Shown: positions 28,706 through 37,920 of the stretch, piece after piece
Layout: the number at the start of each line of letters is the position of its first letter
How positions within the stretch are numbered: the first letter of the stretch is position 1
Assembly (NCBI GenBank): GCA_947086895.1
Contig: CAMUAR010000032.1
Coordinates: 1 to 39,518 of the forward strand
Direction: 5' to 3'
DNA length: 39,518 bases
Source of the DNA: an uncultured Lachnospiraceae bacterium
GTDB taxonomy: Bacteria > Bacillota > Clostridia > Lachnospirales > Lachnospiraceae
Program-made: the position numbers and the translations under genes
Notes under the pieces: generated by a model
What the model was told of the DNA's origin: nothing
Databases searched by the model: none
What the model saw: the letters and a program-made list of their open reading frames with translations, nothing else

Positions 28706-30706
28706 TTGGAAAATAATCAAAATAACAATACAACAAAAGAAAAAACAGCAGAAAATAAAAATCATAATTTTTTATATGAACTTGGAAAAAATATCGAGTT
28801 AATTTGCAATATATTGGATGATACCGCTGCAAATCTGGAAGAGAAAAAACAGAAATCACTTTTTTTATCTATTGAGTGGGAAGAGCGGGACAAAGAATTA
28901 AAACAATTAATGGAATCCGAGGATATTGCAGGAAATTTTTTTCTGCCAGAAAAACTTAACACCAACAAAAAGGAACAGGGAATACTCCGTGCAAAACAAG
29001 AAGAAACGGAAAATATGTTGGTCGTTCTGCATCAAGAAATTGGTGAATTAGAAGAGCGAAAGCATCATCTCACGGTACTTTTAAAATATTTAAAAAGACA
29101 AGAAAGCATTGCAGAAAAAGAGAAAGCAGCGCGAAAAGAATCCAAAAAAAAGAAAAATATAATACAGGCAGAGGTCGCCCAAAAAACAGGACAAATTTTT
29201 AAAATACAAAATACAGAAACGGAAGAAGAAACAGACTCTTTATGGAATAACTTAATTTGGGCAGAAGAAAATATTGTGAAAAATAAATTTTTTGCGCCGC
29301 AGCTTATATCTGCGCATTCTTTAACCCACAATAATACCCCTGCACAAATAAATAAAGAAGGCGGCGAATGGGATACAGAAGATAAAGAAATACAGTACTA
29401 TACGATTTTATTATCTGCAATAGACAGGGATATTTATTTACAAGACAGCGGATGGAATATTGGCTCAGCAGTTTGGAGTGCAGAAAGATGGATTGAACAA
29501 AATAATTTAAAGGAAAATTGGAAAAGTACTATAGAAGTATGTGAAAATAAAAATGCAGAAGAAAACACAACAGAAGATGTATGGGAAGATAAAGAGATTT
29601 ATGAAAATGGAAAAGATAAAACAGAGGAATGGGAAAAAGAGAAGATTTTTGCAAGTATTAAAAAACAAATAGAGAAAACAAAAGAGATATGGGAAGATAA
29701 AGAAATCTATGAAAATGGAGAAAATGAAACAGAGGAATGGCAAGAAAACGGTAATATAGAAAATTATAAGAAAGACTTCAACAAACCAAATTATAATGCA
29801 AATTTACATTTTGCACAGAAAAAACGCGGATATTATTTTGTGAAAATGCAGGAAGACGATAAGAAAGCGATAGCACAAAAACTCAATAATAATGTAATAA
29901 AAGATTTGAACAGTATTATACATAGGCTGGAATTTATTGAAAGATTGGTTGATAGTGATACATTACGTGCAAAGCTGGAATTACTTACAATTGGAAATAC
30001 ATTAAAACATGCCATCAACGGAATTCAGAATATGATAGGAGAACTGGAAACAGATCAAGTTGGAAAATTGGGTCTAAAAGCCAGTATTGTGAATTTTGCA
30101 GAAAAACTGGAAGATATTTTTGGAATGCAAATACAGTGTCTGTTGGATGATGATTTGATCAATGATATTTTGATTTGTGATACATTGTATCAAATCATTC
30201 AAAAAATATGTAATTATATTATCGCTTATGAAAAATCAGATTCTATACAAATTAAACTGCGTTATACAAAAGATATTGCTGATTTAAAAATTCAATATAA
30301 TACATTAGAAAAAGATTTCGTTTCCTTATGGATGGAAAGCAAAAGCAATTCTTTTCAAAATATTAAAGAACTGGAAGAAAACTCTGCTGAACCTGAAACT
30401 ATAGAAAAATGTGATTCCAAAGAAACATTAATCCAGAAAAAACAAGATCAGACATTACAATATCAGAGTGAAATTGCTATTGGTATAAGCAAAGAAAATC
30501 CGAAAATAGAGGAAAGCTCTCATAAAGAAAATAACGATAATATTGATAAGAACATAAATATAACACGCGATAATAATTTGAGTGTAATAAAAGAATTAAT
30601 CCTTTATTTATCGGGAAGTATATGGGTTGGAAAGAAAGAAGAAAATAAAGTGATATTAAAAGTACTTATTCCAATTGGACAAAATAAGATGAAATACCAG
30701 CAGTAA
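28706..30706 (+). CDS. Degenerate DegS-like sensor kinase homologue
   Basis: A 666-residue protein, not a standard family member. Residues 1-150 are coiled coil. At 382-400, EDDKKAIAQKLNNNVIKDL mirrors the HisKA_3 motif (ERxRIARELHDxxxQ), but Asn replaces the phospho-acceptor His. The following helix LGLKASIVNFAEKLEDIFG and LYQIIQKICNYIIAYEKS match the DHp/ATPase layout, with N- and G-box residues lost. The C-terminal LYLSGSIWVGKKEENKVILK resembles the last ATPase strands after a ~90-residue low-complexity insertion. WEDKEIYENG occurs twice (~290-350). TTG start at 28706 after AAGGAG. Probably a pseudokinase. Confidence 0.6.
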   Translation: MENNQNNNTTKEKTAENKNHNFLYELGKNIELICNILDDTAANLEEKKQKSLFLSIEWEERDKELKQLMESEDIAGNFFLPEKLNTNKKEQGILRAKQEETENMLVVLHQEIGELEERKHHLTVLLKYLKRQESIAEKEKAARKESKKKKNIIQAEVAQKTGQIFKIQNTETEEETDSLWNNLIWAEENIVKNKFFAPQLISAHSLTHNNTPAQINKEGGEWDTEDKEIQYYTILLSAIDRDIYLQDSGWNIGSAVWSAERWIEQNNLKENWKSTIEVCENKNAEENTTEDVWEDKEIYENGKDKTEEWEKEKIFASIKKQIEKTKEIWEDKEIYENGENETEEWQENGNIENYKKDFNKPNYNANLHFAQKKRGYYFVKMQEDDKKAIAQKLNNNVIKDLNSIIHRLEFIERLVDSDTLRAKLELLTIGNTLKHAINGIQNMIGELETDQVGKLGLKASIVNFAEKLEDIFGMQIQCLLDDDLINDILICDTLYQIIQKICNYIIAYEKSDSIQIKLRYTKDIADLKIQYNTLEKDFVSLWMESKSNSFQNIKELEENSAEPETIEKCDSKETLIQKKQDQTLQYQSEIAIGISKENPKIEESSHKENNDNIDKNINITRDNNLSVIKELILYLSGSIWVGKKEENKVILKVLIPIGQNKMKYQQ

Positions 30707-31128
30707 AAAAAGAAATTGATAAACCAGCAATAATACGAAAAAAGATAGAAGTAAAATATAAAAATTTCTCTTATGTATGCAATGTTAAAATAGGAAAAAA
30801 GAAAGTAGTAGGTAGCTATTGATTAAATTATATGGTATAATATCGCCAGATATTATACCAGCGCCGATTTGCGTCCGCCCGAAGGGAGGGTATTTTCCTT
30901 AGCGAACTGTGTGCATGCCCCGCAGGGAACCATACTGAAAAAAATGTGCGATAAGGTTTTCAAATATTTTGTTTTAAATAATTTCAAGAGTATTCAACGT
31001 AAAATATCTATATACAAAAAAACAAATGTGAAATGAATTTCATATCTATATTATAGAAATAGAGATTAAAGTATTTTGTTTCTTAAATTAATTTTTTATT
31101 ACTTCCCAGAAAAAGCGTAAAAATGCAC
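30707..31128. other. Gap before parA, no gene seen apart from the repeat
   Basis: This AT-rich stretch has no frame with good coding features. It contains the structured repeat copy at 30831-30935. A few weak -10-like sites are present but none could be paired with a convincing -35. Confidence 0.45.
30831..30935. repeat. Dispersed structured repeat, third copy
   Basis: GGTATAATATC (30834-30844) and GATATTATACC (30849-30859) form the same perfect 11-bp hairpin as at 4408. GCGCCGATTTGCGTCCG then matches unit 1, while CCTTAGCGAACTGTGTGCAT matches unit 2, so this copy looks mosaic and its second stem pairs only partly. TATGGT and ACCATA close the unit. It lies 26 kb from the other copies. Confidence 0.75.
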
Positions 31129-31156
31129 TTGACATGTTCAAAAGACATGGTATTAT
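31129..31156 (+). promoter_or_regulatory. Promoter upstream of parA
   Basis: Consensus TTGACA (31129-31134), 16 bp, then TATTAT (31151-31156). The transcript would have a leader of about 225 nt before the parA ATG; no known riboswitch was recognised in it. Confidence 0.6.
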
Positions 31157-31389
31157 TTCAACGAGGGCAAAAACAAACCAAGATAGCGAATTACTTAATT
31201 TATGATATCGTTATTATAATGGGTTCGGATTTGTGCTGTATGCAATATAAGTTTTTGTATTGTTGGATTTTTGAAATTTTGCTACAGCTTGTTGAAAGGT
31301 ATCTATAATTTTGCCATATTTTTTATTTATATTAAGGAAATGAAGGTTCCATATCATTTCAAAAAGTTACACAGAAATGGGGATTTTAT

Positions 31390-32268
31390 ATGAGTAATAT
31401 AATTGCGGTAGCAAATCAAAAAGGCGGTGTTGGTAAGACAACAACAACAATCAATTTGTCTGCTTGTCTTGCTGAAAAAGGAATGAAAGTATTGACAATT
31501 GATGTAGACCCTCAAGGTAATACAACGAGTGGTTTAGGAATTGATCGTTCCAAAGTGGAAAATTCTATTTATCAGTTGTTGATTGATGAATGCAGCATTG
31601 AACAATGTATGTATAAGAGTATTGTGGAAAATCTCTTTGTTCTTCCTTCTGATGTAAATTTAGCAGGAGCAGAGATTGAGTTGATTGGTATTGAAAATAA
31701 AGAATATATTCTTAAAGATAAGGTAGAGCCAATTAAGGATCTTTTTGACTATATTATTATCGATTGTCCGCCGTCCTTGAATATATTGACAGTCAATGCA
31801 ATGACAACTGCAAATTCTATTCTTGTACCAATTCAGTGTGAATATTATGCGTTGGAAGGTTTGTCTCAGTTGATTCATACAATAAATTTGGTGAAAGAGA
31901 GATTAAATGAGAAACTGGAGATCGAGGGCGTTGTATTTACAATGTTTGATGCCAGAACAAATTTATCTTTGCAGGTAGTAGAAAATGTGCGCAGCAATTT
32001 AAATCAAAATATATATAATGCGATCGTGCCAAGAAATGTACGTTTGGCGGAGGCGCCAAGTCACGGACTGCCAATCAGTATGTATGATCCAAAATCAGCA
32101 GGCGCTGATGCTTATCGGGATTTGGCAGATGAAATACTAAGACAAGATGGCTATGAGCAAGCAATAGAACCAGCTGATGTACCAGTTGATAAACCCAAAA
32201 AAGCAAAAAAACAAGCAAAAGAGAAGAAAACTGATTCGAAAAAGAAAAAAAAGTTTCCGCATTTTTAA
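31390..32268 (+). CDS. parA: Chromosome partitioning ATPase ParA (Soj)
   Basis: A 292-residue deviant Walker ATPase. It starts MSNIIAVANQKGGVGKTTTT with the KGGVGKT P-loop. DVDPQGNTTSGLGI (A' box) and IIIDCPPSLNILTVNAM (Walker B) follow. Residues ~262-292 are a Lys-rich tail (KKAKKQAKEKK) not usual in Soj and possibly adding DNA affinity. GGGGA lies 8 bp before the ATG. Together with ParB and parS it places and separates the newly copied origins. ParB is 1.5 kb further on, an unusually large gap for this pair. Confidence 0.95.
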   Translation: MSNIIAVANQKGGVGKTTTTINLSACLAEKGMKVLTIDVDPQGNTTSGLGIDRSKVENSIYQLLIDECSIEQCMYKSIVENLFVLPSDVNLAGAEIELIGIENKEYILKDKVEPIKDLFDYIIIDCPPSLNILTVNAMTTANSILVPIQCEYYALEGLSQLIHTINLVKERLNEKLEIEGVVFTMFDARTNLSLQVVENVRSNLNQNIYNAIVPRNVRLAEAPSHGLPISMYDPKSAGADAYRDLADEILRQDGYEQAIEPADVPVDKPKKAKKQAKEKKTDSKKKKKFPHF

Positions 32269-32920
32269 ATTTATAGAAAAATTCTCTTTTTAATCGTTAC
32301 TTTTTAAATCAGGAAGGCTTGCTCGCTGTTGATTTTTATTATTTTTTTGTATTTTGGGAATTTTATTTCAACAGAAAACATGAGAGTTTTAAAAATACTT
32401 TACTTGAATCAGAGCACTTTATATATAGAAATTGGGTTTTTTACAAATAAAAGAAACGAAAAAATTTGCAGATAAATTTCAATAAAATTAAATTGTTATA
32501 CGCGAATAATAAGAAAAACACAGCTAATTGTTATGCAGCTAAGCAGACAAAAAAGTTTTGTAAGGTGTAATTATTTTAAGTATTAGTCAGAAGATTTTAG
32601 GAATAAGAAAAGTCAAAATGAGCAAGACATCCTGTTATGGTTATTAGATTTATTTTTGATATTTGCAAATTATTCTGAGGTATTTGAATTTTTACTTATC
32701 TGAGGTATTAGTTATCAGATAAAATTTTGGAAATTGAGATTGGGGAACAAAAAGTATTGTTTTACATATAAAATTTGAAAAACCTAAAGTTTTGATGCTT
32801 TCTTTAGGATATTTAAAATTTCAAATTTGAACTGTTTTCGTATATTTACGGGGAATTGTGAAGAAAAAATTTCAGAATTTAACCTAGGTGTACACAAGTG
32901 GTTTCGTTTTGTAAGAAGAG
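32269..32920. other. parA-parB gap, left part, no gene
   Basis: Very AT-rich DNA with no plausible coding region. No clear terminator with a U-run was found after parA. Frames that open near 32827 run into the repeat array and change frame with each 136-bp unit, so they are not genes. Confidence 0.5.
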
Positions 32921-33304
32921 TGAAAATGTTTTACGTGAAACATTGGATGCTGTTTTATAAGAACCATAAAAATGTTTTATGGAAACATTCGATCTTGCAT
33001 TGTAAAAACCATGAAAGTGTTTTGTGGGAACATTCAATGTTGTTTTGTAAGAAGAGTGAAAATGTTTTACGTGAAACATTGGATGCTGTTTTGGAAGAAC
33101 CATAAAAATGTTTTATGGAAACATTCGATCTTGCATTACAAGAACCATGAAAATGTTTTGTGGGAACATTCAATGTTGTTTTGTAAGAAGAGTGAAAATG
33201 TTTTACGTGAAACATTGGATGCTGTTTTGGAAGAACCATAAAAATGTTTTATGGAAACATTCGATCTTGCATTGCAAGAATAATGGAAATGTTTTGTAAA
33301 ATAA
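32914..33304. repeat. Tandem array of phased parS-like palindromes
   Basis: A 136-bp unit repeated three times, the last incomplete. Each unit has three palindromes 45-46 bp apart. The first, TGTTTTACGTGAAACA (32927-32942, 33063-33078, 33199-33214), has one change from consensus parS TGTTTCACGTGAAACA. The second, TGTTTTATGGAAACA (32973, 33109, 33245), and third, TGTTTTGTGGGAACA (33018, 33154), are 15-bp degenerate forms. The array lies between parA and parB. It is a candidate centromere-like ParB loading zone. ParB binding to the degenerate forms is inferred. Confidence 0.8.
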
Positions 33305-33735
33305 TAGGTTTGCAATTTAATCTATTTATTTTTGAGGAAAAAGAAAGATTAAGTAACTTAAATTATAAAAATATAGACAAGTAAGTCTAAAGATACTTGA
33401 AGTTAAAGGTATTGTTTATGCTGATTTAAGAGTAAGTGGAGTTGGAGAAAGAAAAGCTTTGTCTATTAAAATAGTCTAGCAGAACAAAGAGATAGAAATC
33501 TATAATTGGGACCGTTTAATAATCAACAATAAAAAACAAAGAGTAAAGTTAAAAAATCTAGGAAAGGGAAGCTAAATAGATGAAATCTGCAAGATTACAA
33601 AAGCGAGTAAATGCAGATATATACCGATGATTTCATCGGGAATTTATAACTGTGGAATTGTACAATGTGAACTTGTAAGTACTATGTTATTTATAATCAT
33701 AAAAGTGTACATGTTGAAACAGTGAAAAATCATCT
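33305..33735. other. parA-parB gap, right part, no gene
   Basis: AT-rich DNA without coding features. GATGAAATC (33579-33587) and GATTTCATC (33629-33637) form a 9-bp inverted repeat around a 41-nt loop. A promoter for parB could not be pinned down. Confidence 0.4.
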
Positions 33736-33757
33736 AACATATACGGGTGTATATGTT
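33736..33757. promoter_or_regulatory. Perfect palindrome just before parB
   Basis: AACATATAC, GGGT, GTATATGTT: 9-bp perfect arms ending 18 bp before the parB ATG. It could be an operator or an RNA hairpin in front of the ribosome binding site. The outer AACATA/TATGTT resembles the operator-like repeat at 4201-4245. Confidence 0.45.
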
Positions 33758-33775
33758 TTAGTAGCAGGGTAAAAG

Positions 33776-34669
33776 ATGGCTATAAAAAAGGGGTTAGGAA
33801 AAGGATTAGATTCTTTGATTGCAGAAAAGCTCGATCATAAAGTGGAAAAGAAAATTATAGAGGAAAATGTTTCATGTGAAACATTGGTAAAGCTTACACT
33901 GATAGAACCTGGAAGTAATCAACCAAGAAAGAACTTTAATGAAGATTCTTTGCAGGAATTAGCGGATTCGATTAAGCAGTATGGAATTATAGAGCCTTTG
34001 ATTGTGCAGAAAAATGGCAGTATGTATAAGATTATTGCAGGTGAAAGAAGATGGAGAGCAGCACGAATTGCTGGTTTAAAGGAGATTCCTGTTATAGTAA
34101 AGAAATATTCTGATGAAGAAGTATTTGAGATTGCATTGATCGAGAACATTCAGAGAGAAGATCTTAATCCAATTGAAGAAGCTATTGCCTATCGGAAGTT
34201 AATGGATGAATTTCATTTGAAACAGGATGATATTGCAAACCGAGTGGGAAAGAGTAGAGTTGCTGTTACAAATTCAATGCGTTTGTTAAAATTGGACGAA
34301 CGTATCCAGCAGATGTTAATTGAGGATATGATTAGTGCTGGTCATGCGAGAGCTCTGCTTGGAATTACGGAAAATGAAATGCAATATCAGGCAGCAGTTA
34401 AAGTATTTGATGAAAAATTAAGTGTTCGCGAAACAGAGAAACTTGTTAAAAAAATGTTGGAGGAGAAACCAGAGAAACCGCTGAATAAAAGGGAGGAAGA
34501 ACAAAATAATGTAATATATCATGAAATTGAAGAAAGATTGAAGTCAATTATTGGTAGTAAAGTGAAGATCAACCGCAAAGCTGGAAATAAGGGTAGAATA
34601 GAGATAGAGTATTATTCTTCGGAGGAATTAGAACGTATTGTGGAGTTGATTCATCAAATTCATGAGTGA
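33776..34669 (+). CDS. parB: Chromosome partitioning protein ParB (Spo0J)
   Basis: A 297-residue ParB. Near the start KKGLGKGLDSLIAEK is the typical N-terminal ParA-contact motif. The CTPase domain has QPRKNF (~50), GERRWRAARIAGL (~83-95) and ENIQREDLNPIEEA (~122-135). The central HTH KQDDIANRVGKSRVAVTNSMRLL binds parS. The C-terminal 50 residues dimerise. A parS site lies within the gene at 33868-33883. CAGGGT is a modest ribosome binding site before the ATG. Confidence 0.96.
   Translation: MAIKKGLGKGLDSLIAEKLDHKVEKKIIEENVSCETLVKLTLIEPGSNQPRKNFNEDSLQELADSIKQYGIIEPLIVQKNGSMYKIIAGERRWRAARIAGLKEIPVIVKKYSDEEVFEIALIENIQREDLNPIEEAIAYRKLMDEFHLKQDDIANRVGKSRVAVTNSMRLLKLDERIQQMLIEDMISAGHARALLGITENEMQYQAAVKVFDEKLSVRETEKLVKKMLEEKPEKPLNKREEEQNNVIYHEIEERLKSIIGSKVKINRKAGNKGRIEIEYYSSEELERIVELIHQIHE
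33868..33883. other. parS site inside parB
   Basis: TGTTTCATGTGAAACA, one change from the 16-bp consensus TGTTTCACGTGAAACA, inside the codons for NVSCETL. A parS within the parB gene is also found in B. subtilis. Confidence 0.85.
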
Positions 34670-34857
34670 ACTTAGGAAAACGGAGTTATTTTAAAAAGAT
34701 GCTGTTTTGCAATTTTTATAGCGATTTTACAGGATTTTATATGGTAATTGTAATAAGCATTTAAGCGCGGCTGATTTTTCAAAATAGTTTGGAGCGTTTA
34801 TGATAAATAACTTCTTGGCAACAGTTTTCGTGAAATTGTTTTGAAATGGAGGATACT

Positions 34858-35376
34858 ATGAGATTATTTGAGCAGATAGGAATTGATGCAGGTTATGTTA
34901 TCTTGGGGCTGGCAGTTTTTCAATTGATTCTTTTGATTTTGTTTGTGGTGCTGTTTATACAACATAAAAAGATGAAAAATAATTATAATAGTTTTATGCA
35001 GGGGCAGGATGGAAAAAGTCTTGAAGAAAGCATTTTAAATAAGTTTTCTGAGATTGATACTCTTGCGGAGAAAAACAGAAATCTGTCAACCGGATTGGAG
35101 AAAAATGAAGCTTCTCTTCAGTGTTCTTTCCAGAAAATAGGTCTTGTAAAATATGATGCATTTAAGGAAATGGGCGGAAAATTGAGCTTTTCACTCTGTC
35201 TGCTTGATAATAATGATAATGGATTTTTGATTACCTCTATGCACAGTACACGAGAAGGTTGTTATACTTATGCAAAAGAGATTATCAAAGGAGAATCTTA
35301 CGTGGTGCTTGCTGAGGAGGAACGAAAAGCATTAGAACAAGCCAAAGCAAGAGCAGGTTCAGAAGAATTGGATTAA
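34858..35376 (+). CDS. DUF4446 family membrane-anchored protein
   Basis: About 172 residues. One N-terminal transmembrane helix (YVILGLAVFQLILLILFVVL, ~13-32), then a coiled region, and the DUF4446 core with QKIGLVKYDAFKEMGGKLSF and SLCLLDNNDNGFLITSMHS. GGAGG lies 5 bp before the ATG at 34858; an ATG at 34846 has no site. Commonly found just after parB in Clostridia. The function is unknown; location suggests an envelope-side role linked to the origin region. Confidence 0.85.
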   Translation: MRLFEQIGIDAGYVILGLAVFQLILLILFVVLFIQHKKMKNNYNSFMQGQDGKSLEESILNKFSEIDTLAEKNRNLSTGLEKNEASLQCSFQKIGLVKYDAFKEMGGKLSFSLCLLDNNDNGFLITSMHSTREGCYTYAKEIIKGESYVVLAEEERKALEQAKARAGSEELD

Positions 35377-35637
35377 TAATATTTATAAAAGACGGAACGA
35401 ATGAGATCGTTATATAAAATGCAGAGCTATGTTTTTGTTTGAGGGATTGTTTTATTATTGAAAAAATAATATTATAAGATTTCTAAGGTTTTGCTTTGAG
35501 TAATTTATACAGTATGACTTGTTCTGGTTTGTGTTTGTGAAAAGGAATTATTTCCCTTCGGAAGCCAGAACATTCTTCAAAAAAATAAGTTTGTATAATA
35601 GAATACAGCGCGCAGAAGGCGCAGAATAGAGGTTAGG

Positions 35638-36516
35638 ATGCATAGCTTTTTGGCGGCAGTTGGATATAGCAATATAAATAATAGGCAAGAAGAAGAGACC
35701 CTGATCCGGGAGGCAGTCGCGAATGCTCAGCAAAAAAATATCTTTGCGGATGACAAAAAGCGGTTTGCGGAATTGTCCTTTGAAGTTGCGGAGGATATTG
35801 GGATTGTCGTTTGTGGTGAATATGATGCCAAGGAACAGTTTCACGTGGAACATTATTTTCCTTATATTAAAGGTCAAAATATCACTACAGAGGAAGAGAT
35901 ATTTATCAGTAAAAGAGTAGATACAGATGCATATACAGGAATGTGCGATGATTATCGGTTGGGAGTTTCTATGATTTTTTATTTGCAGAATGCAGTGGAT
36001 TATATGAAAACAAAGTTTTTCCAACAAGATGCTCCATTTCATCATCCCATTTCTTTATCAGGATTGGCAACCAGCGGAAAGATATTACTTCCAGTAAAAA
36101 AAGATCGAAAAACCGAAATGATACGAAATGAGGATTTAACACATCGTTCAGAGCTGATTTCCGAGGCAAAACGAGGAAACCAGGAAGCAATTGAAAATTT
36201 GACATTGGATGATATTGATTTGTATTCTATTGTAAAGAAACGAGTACAGAAAGAGGATATTTATTCGATTGTTGATACCTCCTTTATTCCTTATGGTTCA
36301 GAATCTGACAATTATACAGTGCTTGGCATTATTATTTATGTGAGGAACGCAGTAAATTCTCAGACAGGTGAGGAATTGTGTATTATGGGATTGGATTGCA
36401 ATCAAATGGAGTTTGAAGTTTGTATTAATAAAAGAGATTTGTTGGGGGAACCATTGCCGGGAAGAAGGTTTCGCGGTATTGTTTGGATGCAGGGCAATGT
36501 TGATTTTGGAGCTTGA
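35638..36516 (+). CDS. DUF3881 family protein
   Basis: A 292-residue soluble protein. MHSFLAAVGYSNINNRQEEE at the start and FYLQNAVDYM, then SLSGLATSGKILLPV, are blocks I associate with DUF3881, a family of Lachnospiraceae and relatives with no known role. No signal or membrane segment. A parS-like site lies within it (35837-35852). GAGGTTAGG sits directly before the ATG. No gene was seen in 35377-35637 upstream of it. Confidence 0.8.
   Translation: MHSFLAAVGYSNINNRQEEETLIREAVANAQQKNIFADDKKRFAELSFEVAEDIGIVVCGEYDAKEQFHVEHYFPYIKGQNITTEEEIFISKRVDTDAYTGMCDDYRLGVSMIFYLQNAVDYMKTKFFQQDAPFHHPISLSGLATSGKILLPVKKDRKTEMIRNEDLTHRSELISEAKRGNQEAIENLTLDDIDLYSIVKKRVQKEDIYSIVDTSFIPYGSESDNYTVLGIIIYVRNAVNSQTGEELCIMGLDCNQMEFEVCINKRDLLGEPLPGRRFRGIVWMQGNVDFGA
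35837..35852. other. parS-like site inside the DUF3881 gene
   Basis: AGTTTCACGTGGAACA; its reverse complement TGTTCCACGTGAAACT differs by the last base from TGTTCCACGTGAAACA, a common parS form. It is 2 kb from the parS in parB. Confidence 0.75.
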
Positions 36517-36604
36517 AGTTTGAAATTGTTACGATTCATAAGTAACACAAAGTTTTTAAAGTAATCTATTTTGAAGAACAGTTTTTCATAAAGTTAAGGA
36601 CAAG

Positions 36605-36653
36605 AAAAACAGTGGGGAAGTCGCCAATCATGGTGTTCGTTTCCACTGTTTTT
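36605..36653 (+). terminator. Terminator with inner stem after DUF3881 gene
   Basis: AAAAACAGTGG (36605-36615) pairs perfectly with CCACTGTTTTT (36643-36653), and CGCCA/TGGTG forms an inner stem. It is about 90 bp after the stop codon. The A-rich and U-rich arms make it a likely two-way terminator. Confidence 0.6.
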
Positions 36654-36695
36654 GTATCTGTACACAATTTTAATAGTGCTTTGTAATTTACCATA

Positions 36696-36735
36696 TGCGC
36701 TGTAAAGCTCCTGCCTTTAGGTATGGGGAGTGTCA
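36696..36735 (+). mobile_element. IS200/IS605-like end hairpin, orphan
   Basis: AAGCTCCTGCC, TTTA, GGTATGGGGAG followed by TGTCA, the usual look of the 3' end of an IS605-type tnpB element. No transposase gene is upstream. The rest of 36736-36968 has no gene or other structure that I could recognise. Confidence 0.55.
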
Positions 36736-36968
36736 AATAATAAGTATTATTTGGAATTTACATTTCAATGTAAAGATATATTAAAAAATCTATTATAGAA
36801 GATAAGAGGATAGCAGGCGGCTGGCTTTGACGAAAAACGAATACAAAAAGAGATTGAAGAACCAGAACAAGTATTTTGCATAGATTCTAACTTATAAAAA
36901 AGAAAAAGTAATGCAGAGGCACTTGATTTTTGCGTCTCTGCAAAATAAGAGATAAAAATTATTTGAAG

Positions 36969-37621
36969 TCAAATCGTATAGTCAATGATGTTTGCAACTG
37001 CCTTTTTTACAAGGGAACTGCCTGATTTTACAAGTGAATTATCAATGATTCTCTTATGATTTCATCTAATGTTCCAGATGGAATAGGTTTGCCTGGTTCT
37101 CAGTTTGGATGAACAGCTTTGACCGCATCAACAAATGCTTGTATGTATGCGCGTTCCTATTGCCTTAATGTATTTCCTGTTGCAATCCTGTCATTTTTAT
37201 TTACTTTTTGATAGAGATTCAAATAAACGTCAGAACGTTTTGTTGTGTCTTCATTGCCTATACCATTTTCCCGCAGGAATTCTTTCTTCGTCAGCTTGAA
37301 CATCTCATTCCTGCTGCTTTGTGGTATATTAATAATCTTGTTTTTCTGCATGGTTCTTCTCTGTTACAACCAGACCAGCCAATCCAGTAACAGGACTGAT
37401 ATAATCACCATCCTTGTCATAGCAGCTCATTCGATTTTTGATTGTTTGAATATTGGTATATCCAACGCCAGAACATGCTGACGACATACTTTGCATGACT
37501 GCCTATTGCTTACTGCTTGTATCAATATTCGCTTTTTCCAGCATATTTTTCCACTCTTGCTGTTGGTTGGCATACCAGATAGTTGTTGAAATCTGCTGCT
37601 AAAATTTCTTATGATAAGCAT
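36969..37621 (-). pseudogene. Decayed hypothetical gene
   Basis: A broken reading frame on the minus strand. Pieces in successive frames read like one protein: QQQEWKNMLEKANIDTSSKQ (stop) AVMQSMSSACSGVGYTNIQT, IKNRMSCYDKDGDYISPVTG; then, one frame on, NEMFKLTKKEFLRENGIGNE, DVYLNLYQKVNKNDRIATG, a TAG, ERAYIQAFVDAVKAVHPN, a TGA, EPGKPIPSGTLDEIIRES; then a final shift to SLVKKAVANIIDYTI. At least three in-frame stops and about three frameshifts. AAGGTG precedes the old ATG at 37621. I believe it is from a family common in Lachnospiraceae with no known role, but cannot name it. 37622-37920 beyond it holds nothing recognisable. Confidence 0.75.
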
Positions 37622-37920
37622 ATCACACCTTCTTGATGAAAAGTCGAAATTTTTTTCAGAGTCTTATTATCAATTTTGAACGATATTTACTATTAATTAA
37701 TTCCTACTGCAAAAATACATATATTTTTTTCACAAGATACAATTAAAAAAGATACCTTGCCTTTCAGGAATTTAGGAATCGATTAATGAACATTTCATCC
37801 TATTTCATCTTTATAGTTTGGATTTATACTTCCATTATATTTTTCAATGCTTTGACGCATGTTTAGAAATCAAATTATATCCAAATACTTTCTTGCTGTT
37901 GTTATAGAGAACTTCCTGAT

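Noticed and set aside
32827..33299. Several overlapping frames on both strands across the repeat array (70-94 residues)
   Set aside because: The 136-bp period is not a multiple of three, the frames are products of the repeat, and none has a ribosome binding site. The palindromes explain the sequence better.
32914..33304. CRISPR array
   Set aside because: The whole 136-bp unit repeats, including the spaces between palindromes, so there are no unique spacers, and no cas genes are present.
37208..37481. Rightward frames over the decayed gene
   Set aside because: They are opposite-strand shadows; the minus strand pieces join into one readable protein.
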